From Glandiceps talaboti (lineage: Eukaryota; Hemichordata; Enteropneusta; Spengelidae), in contig NC_135550.1 in the NCBI RefSeq assembly GCF_964340395.1, positions 26,926,676 to 26,990,675 on the forward strand: a DNA stretch of 64,000 nt, read 5' to 3'. The notes under the pieces are model-generated. The model was not told the origin of the DNA. It worked only from the letters and a program-made list of their open reading frames with translations, and ran no database searches. The position numbers and the translations under genes were made by a program. Positions 55,299 through 64,000 of the stretch are shown piece after piece. Within the stretch, counting starts at the first letter, position 1; every line of letters begins with the position of its first letter.

Positions 55299-58200
55299 AT
55301 GGCAACCGGTCATGGCTTGTCCGTTATCACAAATTCATGTGTGAGAAATCCCGTAAATCCAAGAAGTAGACTTGCCGCCACCCTTGACGAGAGAGGGGGA
55401 ACACTAAGGTCTTCATGGAAAGGGGAACTTGGGATAAATGGTGAATATCACCTGGACAACACAAGTCGGGAAGAGGAGGTGGATATCGTACTCGCTGAAC
55501 CCCCAGGTCAAATATCGCCGCGGACTCTCAATTTGAATTCGACCGACCAGATGATAGAGACTCTAACCGATGAAGTAGGTAATCTTACTGATGAAGAATT
55601 TTATCGAAGATTGCAACAATTAAAACATGAACATAAAAAGACGCTCAAAATGGTTGAAAAACTGTATAGTGAAAAGGTAACAACAGAGTCTTATCCGGGT
55701 GAGAGCATTCACCTTGCAGATCACCACAAAACAAGACATATTGATGAACAGATCGAAGACGTAAACAGGGATCTGGGAGAGTTGCAAAAGAGCTATAGGT
55801 TAGGATCTCATTTAAAAGACAATGTACGAGACATGTCGGCCAAACCACCACTCCCACGAAGCTCGGGTGCACCTCACTCCCACTCAGCAAAGAAGGCTTG
55901 GTCATCCCCAGCTCGCAGATCTAGCCCAGGTAAACTTCGTCGTAGTGGTAGCTATTCTGGTGAAGACTGGAGTGACATTACCTGGAATTCCAGTAGTTTA
56001 GATGCCAGTGCCAGACAAGATGATGATGCAGCAAGCATATCGTCAGCCCCTGCCCAGGAACGACCATCATCAGCTCAGGCACGCATTGATGACATGTGGG
56101 AAGGATTCTCAGTGGATGACTATGCTCCACGTTCTCGCACTCGTGTTCGGCGACATAGCACCAGCTCCAGGGCATCGTCAGTCTCAAGTTCAAAGAAGGA
56201 ATGGTCACCAAAGATAACAATTCCAAAACCATTCAAAATGACTCTCAGAGACTCTTGTAAAGTGAAGAAAAAGACCAGGGCAGCAGAAGAACTAGAAAGA
56301 CAGCTTCTAGAAAAGGAGAAAGCAGAAGAGGCAGAATGCCAAAAGAAGTTCAAAGCAAGTCCAGCACCTGGTCACACATTTGTCCCCCTGTATGATGAAA
56401 TCATTGAACAACAGGAACATAGAAGACGACAAAACAGAGAGTTTAGTAAAGAAATGGTGAAGTCTGTTCAAAAACCATTCAAGTTCTTAGAACGAGATGA
56501 AGAAAAGAAAAAGCATCGCCGAGCCATGTCACTCCCACTAACTGAAAATAAAACCAAACCCAAGCAGTTCAGAGCAAAACCAGTACCACAACATATGTAC
56601 AACACCTCAATGTCTGACAAAATAGAGGAAGAGGAGGAATACAGGAGGATCAGGATTAAAATGAGGGCTGAGGAAATGCTAAGACAATCACAGTTACCCC
56701 AAAATATGCAGATCAGGGGAAGAGAATATACTGATGGCAGATCAAGACACAGAATGTTACAAGACCGTGAAAACAGGGCATTCATTACGAGGGAACACAA
56801 ATTCAAACCAAAAGTCAATCATGAGGTTCCAGATTATGACCTACTCTATCGGAAATTCCAAAAGAAAGCATCAAAGAAAAAATATGAGAAAGAAGCAACA
56901 GCTGTCCAACCATTCAATCTTCGCACTGAAAGGATGAGATCAAGCAAGGAAAAAATTTTGAAAGAAATGGAAGAAGATGAAATGAGATTAAAGGAGCAGC
57001 GTTGGCCATATAGAAGTGTACGATCCATGTCACCAACACCAAGAGGGAGCATCAACATACCAAGTGACTCGATCCCAGCAAAGATGACACAGTCAGCACA
57101 ATTGAGAGAGAGTTCAGTCAGAAAGAGCATTGAAGAAAGAGTGGAAAAACAGAAAGGAGATTTGGAGAAAGAAAGAATGAAAAGGTTGAAAGAGAGAAAG
57201 TTAAGAAAATCTATTTCAGAGAAAGCTGTGGCCAATGATCAGTCAGAAACAATGAGGTCTTCCCAGAAGGATAAAGTGAAGAAGTTCAAGTAAGTTATTA
57301 TCATTGTTTGTGTCAACAAAAATCATTGTTGTTTATGCTAGACTACATTAGTGCAAACACATTTAATGACAATAAAATGTGATAAAGTCTCATCAAGAAA
57401 TTTCCACCTTCAATTCTTTATAGTTATTTTTTGGATACATACAGAAAAAAGTGAACAGTGGAGTTAATATCATGGTATTGCTTTATCGTGTTACTTTGTT
57501 TTGTCATGATACACTGACAGTGTTCAATATCATCATGACATTCTATATGTCATGTAGTACTACTATACCTTATTTTATTTCAACAGAGCAACATATACAA
57601 CTGGCAAGTGAAACTATTTTCCAACTAAGAATGACATACCCCATTGTTCTATTGACTGTTGAAAGTAATGGCCACCTCCTGAGATTTTCGTGAAATGGTT
57701 CACGTCATGTAAATGGACAGTGAACACAATCAACAGCTGCATTTTGTCAATAGAATACATGTACATGTACTTTCACAATCATTAATTTCGTTGTTAAACT
57801 AAGTTAAGAATTGGACACTTCTTTCAGGCAATCTGAACGGTCAAGACAGGAAGAATATGAAAGAGAATTACAAGAAATGATGACAAGAATTGAAAGCAGA
57901 CCTCTGCTGTTTGAGAGAGAATCACAGGTAAGTTGTTTGATAGACTCATCTGTTTGTGCCTAGTGTTGCTCACCCAAATATTTCCATACTGTTATAGCAT
58001 GTAGACAGACTAACTAAAAGATTAGAATGATGTGAAGGGAGAGGGGTTCAAAATGACTTTAGATGTTAAATGTTCGTTCATTCGTATATCAGTCAGTCAG
58101 TGTTATTATATGGTCTATTTACAATAATGTTGGAGTAAAATGTAATATAATGTGCCTATTATTAACTTTAAATTTCCAGACAAATGCCAAGCGAGAGGCA

Positions 58201-58473
58201 GAAAAGAAGTATAAGAAGGCTCTGAGAGAAGCTGGTGTACCAGAAGAGTTTATCCTTAGAAAGAGTGGAGGGAAAGCATCTGCCAGAGCTCTTGAAGACT
58301 ATAGTGATGGTGACGATGATGACCATGATTATTCCTTCTCATTCTCTGGCTCCACCAGCCATTCTGCATCAGCCAAAGAAAGAGTTTCATCTCAAAGAGA
58401 TGATGATAATGACTCAGATGATGATGTAACTGTTAGTTCTATACACAGTGATATTGACAATGATGCAGACTAG
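55299..58473 (+). CDS. FAM161A: FAM161A-like ciliary/centrosomal protein (3 exons)
   Basis: Exons are 55299-57289, 57828-57927 and 58180-58473, joined in frame by GT-AG introns, giving 794 aa. FAM161 proteins bind microtubules at the basal body and connecting cilium; FAM161A loss causes retinal degeneration in humans. Recognisable parts: a coiled segment with DEEFYRRLQQLKHEHKK near 97-113; a Ser-rich linker; and the UPF0564/FAM161 domain from about 300 to 560 (PKITIPKPFKM, FVPLYDEIIEQQEHRRR, KPFKFLERDEEKKK). It is followed by long basic and acidic helices (EEEEYRRIRIKMRAEEML, YERELQEMMTRIESRP) and ends in an acidic Asp-rich tail. The domain alone cannot separate FAM161A from FAM161B, but the position beside CCT4, COMMD1 and XPO1 matches human FAM161A. 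AATAAA at 58763-58768 is a likely polyadenylation signal. Confidence 0.9.
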
Positions 58474-61400
58474 AAGGGTTTTATGAATACATCTCATGAC
58501 TGCCCTCTGTAGGCAGATACAAAGTATTGTCTGTCCATAAGTTTAGTTTACAGTGTAACAATTTAATGTAAATATATCTAATAATTTCTAGAATTCTGAT
58601 TACCACACTATTATTTTTAGTTTATACTACATATGATTCTGTGAAGAAAAATTAAGTTTAAAAGATAAATGTTGGAGATGACAATACCATTCCATAATAG
58701 TTATCTTTGAGAGAAGAGTAGCTTCTGAGTTAACACAGATGATAGTTATGTAATACTAATACAATAAAAGGTTGTATGACCAGCATCTGACTATAATTGG
58801 TTATTGTCAGGTAGATGCAAATGTCCACAATACTTAGCCAATTACTCAAAAAGGAAATAACCAAAAGATTATAGGGAGTACCTTGAAGAGATCATATAGT
58901 TAGATGTACAGTAATTAAGATGTTATATGTTATATTTATCAATATAGGAAACTAATCTGTCTGTTAATATTTTTGTATTTTCCATTTCTTGACAAAAACC
59001 AGTGCTTTATATATGTGTGTTTATATTGGTTGATTATACGGCAAATCTAACTATCTTTTACAACTTATAGATGAAAACTTGAGCTATTAAATTAGACAAA
59101 TTGAATCAGGGATAATGTGTCTATTATTTTGGCATGGTTTTTGACCAACCCTTTGTAATTTTGGTTATTACTAGATCATAGATGACTTCATTAAAAGATT
59201 GTAACTTCGAAGAATTTGAATGTTATTTTTGCTTTATCACGGGGAAAGATTTGAAATGTGCCTTTTGTAATTGAAATGTTAGGCTTAGAATAAAATGTTT
59301 TGTAGTTGATCAAAAATTTATCAAATTATGTAATACATGTATATTTAATTTTCAGTTGAAAACTGTAAGGAGAAATCACTTTTGTCACAGTTAAATCAAA
59401 TAAAATGTCTTATACTTCCAATATCCTGCATCCAAGTATATTTACTGCTCTACAAACTATAACTTATATAATGATGGACAAGAATGATAGACAGAAACTT
59501 AGTATAACACAAGCTCTTACACACTAATGGCTGTCATTTTTTATTTCATCATTGCTGCTTGGCTGCTCAGTGACTTGTGAATAAGGTGACAGCATACATC
59601 CATCTCTCACTACATAGTGTAAACATATGCAGCACTTTTTTGCCCATAAAATTGGAATTTATTGTTATCAAGAGATGGTGGGTGGCCCTGAACAGTGTTC
59701 AACCATAGACCCTATACGGTCTATGGTTCAACATTATGTTTATGGGCCACCCAGCATATAATATGTCAATATTTTATTCCTTTGCAAAGGTTATGAGTAT
59801 GTTGTAGATTATCTGGAAAACTTTGGGCAAAACTTTGGTTTTGAATTTGATACCATGTTAGTTTCGACTTGTATATGGTTGTATTCATTAAATATTCAAT
59901 ATTTAGGCCCACTTTGCAGTCTTGGTAATCCCCACATATCATTTCACAGTCAATGTGTCTCATATAAGTTTTCAGGTTTGTGGGAAGTTCAAAGTGTTAT
60001 GATCAGTGGAGACGCTGATGTAAGGTTCGTACTGTAAAATGGTCATTACACTAGTTTACCATATGGTACATGCTTAAATAATATGTATATGGTATGTGGC
60101 CATGTGTACAGACAGCTACACATACAAGTTGACTTGTAATGATTCCATACACCTCATGGTGTACAATATTGAGAGGGAAGTCATTATCATTGACAAATGT
60201 GTTTCAAAATATACTCCAGTTGCAGCTTCATTATGGTGACCCCATACATTATATTTTATTCTAAAAAAATTAAATATAATTTAGTGAGCAGAGTTTGTAC
60301 ATATGTAGAGTTTATTGTTAACTTCAGAATGTACACTTAGCCTTCAATAAGTGTAAATTATATGTAGTGATGAAAATTTCTACTGTCGAAGATTTCTTGG
60401 AAGCAAATCCCAGGGGGAAATCAAAATTTAAAATCCCCATCCCACCAAATTTTCACTGATTTCTCATCAGCATTGCCAAGGGTGTGCTACATTTTATCTT
60501 GACTGATGACCCACAACAGTACTGTACACCTTACCATGGGATAATGATGAAATGTTTTTTGTGAAAATAACAAAACCACCCACACAAAGACAACTCCTAC
60601 ACGTACAGATAATAGGTTCAACTTTTAATATCTTTAACTGTTTTCTCTTTAGACTTGCAAATAATCAGTCCTCATGTTAAATCTCTTTTTGACTTTACAA
60701 AGAAACATGCTGTGAACATTGATATATTCCGCAACACTAAAAGCCTACTACATATAAATCACTACTTCATGTATCTACTAACCTTGTGTCCAAAAACAAA
60801 GTTTTACAAATAAACTTCTGTTATATACTTTGATGGAAAAAAAGATAAGAAATTCCTTGAAAAGTAACTGATGACATACTTGTCTTCACAGCACAATTAG
60901 TGACACAACTTTTAAAAGTAAACAAAAAACCTCAATGCAAAACTTATGCTTTGTTCATGCGCCAACATAGTGTCACAACCTGGCCTTTCATCCCTGCATA
61001 TATATAGCTTGCTTTGACCACAAGGATAAACTTGTTGGTGTTACCGTTAACATAAAAGTCCTGGAATTCAATGTACAGCAATTCTTTGGTAAACGTGTCC
61101 AGATTTAACAAACTTGGATGATAACTTGACAACATGGCAAAATATATCACAGTTTTGCATTCACTTCATATTCATAGATATATATACAATAACGGTTTTG
61201 TCTTTCCTAGGGACTTCAAATTATGGTTTTATGAGCTAAATCACATGTTACTGCCCTGTGATCAATTCTCCATACAGTCTAGACTCTCACAGTCCACTGC
61301 CTTCAATAAACTCATTACTTTACTTTAACCTGGACTAATTAGCTGTGAATTCAGAAAGTGGTGTGTCCTCATCAGTTACATCTGTTGTTCATGGCAACAG

Positions 61401-63400
61401 CTCTGTCATAGTGGGCAATTAGTTCTTTGTAATCAATGAGGGCATGTTATAAAAGTGAACTCAACAGTTATAACTGTAAATGACAATTCAGAAAAGTCAG
61501 CAGACTGTGTGAGTCTATATGCAGCCAGAATCACATGATAGACCTATTTTCTCGTTGAAATTCTGCATTGCTTACATTGAATCAGAGATTGGAATTCTGT
61601 ATCCTACTTTCGAGATGGGTGTAACAGTGGCAACTTGCTTATAGATAACACAAATAGCAAAACACCTCAACACTTTCTAGTGCAGTTGTTGTTGATTCAT
61701 CACTGTCAAAAATAGCTTAGAGGTATAGCTTCTGCAGTTTTACACAGTGCGTATTGCTTTATATAACCAGCTTAGATGGTATGTAAAAGCTGTGAAACTA
61801 GTTTTGGTCTGGGTAGAAGTTCAAGCTTGTGAAGGGTTCGCACATCCTACAACTTACTTCCATGTCTATAGTTATTGAATTCCTTACAGAGGTTCTATTT
61901 CTTTAGCTTGGTGTTCATATAAGGTGGGATGGGCCAAACACTCATGGACACATACTCTAGCCTATCAACTGGACAACTTGAAACAATTATTTACAGTCTC
62001 ACTACACATCTTCCACAATGCAAATTATCTAAGCTACAGTAAGTGGCCGAGCAAAATGCAGCCATGTTTTAGAGAAAATAGAAAAAAAATACATTTATGG
62101 AAAATTCTCGTCATCTATTTTGATCTGCTTACAGCATAATAAACTACAGCTACAAAAACATTGCACCATGTATCTACATATCGGTATCTGAAATACAAAG
62201 GCTGGCACACAACTGTGGCGTTACAAAACCTTACAAATTTCAATGTTTGATACATGGTATCAAAATGGACTCCTCAGTATACTGAAGTCTGAAAATCACT
62301 GTTCCAATATGTAACCACATGCTTTACTAAACCAACATCTTACCGAGACAAAATTCAAAATTGAAATCTGCCATTGAAAGATTCTGAAGTCTATAAAGCA
62401 GTACTGGTCAAATTTTTTGAAAAGTTAAAACAAATATGATGTATTGGCAACTTGTCAATTGCAACAGTGCCATAGACAATTAGAGAAAGTCTGTTGTATT
62501 GAATTTAGACTCATTTTTATACAACTTACAAATGACATCTGACAAAGACAATATTCAGGATATAGTTTTAGTTTTTATGAAATTAATGTATCAAACAAAA
62601 TATTGTTTCTTAATAAATACTGAGAAAATTGTACCAAAAATAATGACACTATAAACACTGAAAAAGAAACAAACAAATATTTCAAATCCTGACATTCATC
62701 AACCCCTATCCCAACCCTGGAAAGCACCATTTCTTTGATTTTATATAATCAGCCCCTCTTCATTGTTAATTATTTCCCATTATTTTCTATTTTTTCAAAG
62801 ATTATGGTCTTTTTAGATGCTCAACAGTAAAGCTACTAAACCTGTAAATATGTCTGTACAAGGAAAATATCCCTTACAGGGACATGATTTCTAATGATGC
62901 ACTACAATGTCACTTCTAGCAACTGTCTCCCATACAAATCTAAAAATATCTACCATCTATCCGACAAATGAAACTTTCCATTTATGATAATCTTGAAACC
63001 CACAAATTTGTTATCCACGGCTTACTAACATATCTTTATTTTTTTTTAAAAATGAAAAAATTGATCAAGGGTTATTGGGCAAAATATGATGACAGGTCTC
63101 CCAAGAAACATATAGAACTGTACAAATATTTCTTTGTCTTGAAAAATAATTTCCCAGAAAATTTGTTAAATTACTAACACTAACACTATTGCTTTCCTAT
63201 CCATGCAGCGACTGTAATTCAAATTGACTTGTTTCTCTAGTAAAGTAAGTAGAATATCTGTGTAAGCAGGCTTGATTAAACCTGTATGGAACTATGACTA
63301 ACTATGGTATTTGACAGAAAAACAGAATGCAAGCATTAAACCACTACAATGCATGGCAAGAACAACTGCATGATGTGATAATCACTTGATTCCCATATAT
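58474..63400. other. Tail-to-tail FAM161A-XPO1 intergenic region
   Basis: Contains the FAM161A 3' UTR (polyadenylation signal 58763-58768, another AATAAA near 59291) and, on the minus strand, a probably long XPO1 3' UTR that runs leftward from 63400. No coding exon is recognised. The only structured feature noted is the hairpin at 59680-59752. Confidence 0.6.
59680..59752. mobile_element. 73-bp hairpin
   Basis: GGGTGGCCC...GTTCAACCATAGACC faces GGTCTATGGTTCAAC...GGGCCACCC across a 6-base loop, with one mismatch in the inner 15-bp stem and a looser middle. It may be a tiny MITE or a 3'-end structure. Confidence 0.55.
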
Positions 63401-63547
63401 CTAGTCTTGCATTTCTTCTGGCATATCATGAGGATTTATTATTCCAGGCACTGCCATCTGAATTTTCCTCTTCTCTTCCACTGCTTGTCGCAAGGCAGTT
63501 TCACGCTCTTCAAGATAGAGATCAGTTGTATCATCACCTGCAAATTC
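63401..63547 (-). CDS. XPO1: Exportin-1, last coding exon (partial gene)
   Basis: The C-terminal 48 codons plus stop of the CRM1 nuclear export receptor, which carries NES cargoes with RanGTP. The exon begins after a minus-strand AG acceptor at 63548-63549 and codes EFAGDDTTDLYLEERE, then ALRQAVEEK, and ends PGIINPHDMPEEMQD. Human XPO1 ends very similarly (PGIFNPHEIPEEMCD). The acidic C-terminal helix that tunes NES affinity is present. The rest of the gene lies beyond the window; 63548-64000 is intron with no other exon seen. Confidence 0.93.
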   Translation of the reverse strand, partial: EFAGDDTTDLYLEERETALRQAVEEKRKIQMAVPGIINPHDMPEEMQD

Positions 63548-64000
63548 CTGTATCAAAAAAAATTCAATTTATTAACATCATGTGTACTCATCATATTGCA
63601 AGCACGACAGTGCAAAGTAATATCACCAATAATTATAATATTATATTATTGTCAGGGTAACAGGGCTCGTAATATTTATAAGGCTATTGCTAAATTAGAA
63701 CAAACAGCTATTTCATTTGCACCCAAACCTTGAATGTTTATAAGTCATCTATACATACTTCTTATCTTAGTCAATTTAGAAATTGGGTCATTAGATATTA
63801 TCCTCGATATTTTCCAGCTGAATGAAGAAAGACATAATTTATGAAAACTCATAAAAAATTATGGTAATTTGAAAGAGTTTGACTAACACTTCATGCACTG
63901 CTGAATCAGTGACATAGATGTGAGTTATCATGATATAGAACAACTACGGTATAAAAACATATATTTTTATTTGAACCCGACATGTGTGTGTGTGGTACAA

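Noticed and set aside
58495-58515. GCCCTCTGTAGG as another CTCF-like site
   Set aside because: The core departs from the consensus at several fixed positions.

Overview
The window is animal nuclear DNA. Its genes are split by many GT-AG introns, the introns are AT-rich, and it is crowded with microsatellites, miniature inverted-repeat elements and a decayed LINE. Gene content and order point to an invertebrate bilaterian whose gene order partly matches that of vertebrates. The COMMD1, CCT4, FAM161A and XPO1 genes found together here are also neighbours on human 2p15. The sequence alone does not settle the phylum.

Layout, left to right. (1) 1-26472: two tandem three-exon genes on the minus strand for sphingosine-1-phosphate phosphatase-like enzymes (SGPP-A, 457 aa; SGPP-B, 441 aa). 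They have identical intron phases and equal lengths for exons 2 and 3. They are separated by about 10 kb of mobile and repetitive DNA, including a CR1/L2-like LINE fragment nested in a 3.9-kb element with terminal inverted repeats. (2) 20.6-26.9 kb: SGPP-B intron 1 holds a 1.6-kb satellite with a 20-bp unit, an octamer-motif repeat and an 801-bp inverted-repeat element; direct repeats flank SGPP-B exon 1. (3) 26.5-33.2 kb: intergenic and repetitive, including a 3.0-kb inverted-repeat element. (4) 33192-46590: COMMD1 (minus) and COQ6 (plus) are divergent and share a promoter of about 155 bp. An intronless gene for a secreted EAR/EPTP beta-propeller protein lies antisense inside COQ6 intron 4. 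(5) 47603-54855: CCT4 (minus, 14 coding exons, 523 aa). Its introns carry at least seven C/D-box snoRNA-like copies. Two of these fit a SNORD42 (U42) guide for 18S Um116. (6) 55299-58473: FAM161A (plus), divergent from CCT4, with a TCTCGCGAGA palindrome between the two. (7) 63401-64000: the last coding exon and part of the last intron of XPO1 (minus).

The genes do not form a pathway. They are housekeeping functions (sphingolipid turnover, copper/NF-kB-linked COMMD scaffold, ubiquinone synthesis, chaperonin, cilium/centrosome, nuclear export) in a conserved neighbourhood. The most notable observations are the snoRNA array in CCT4; three unrelated inverted-repeat elements that all have perfect 3-bp TAA/TTA target duplications and G-tract ends; a near-perfect 93-bp-arm palindrome with a 10-bp target duplication in COQ6 intron 1; and the higher-order satellite in SGPP-B.
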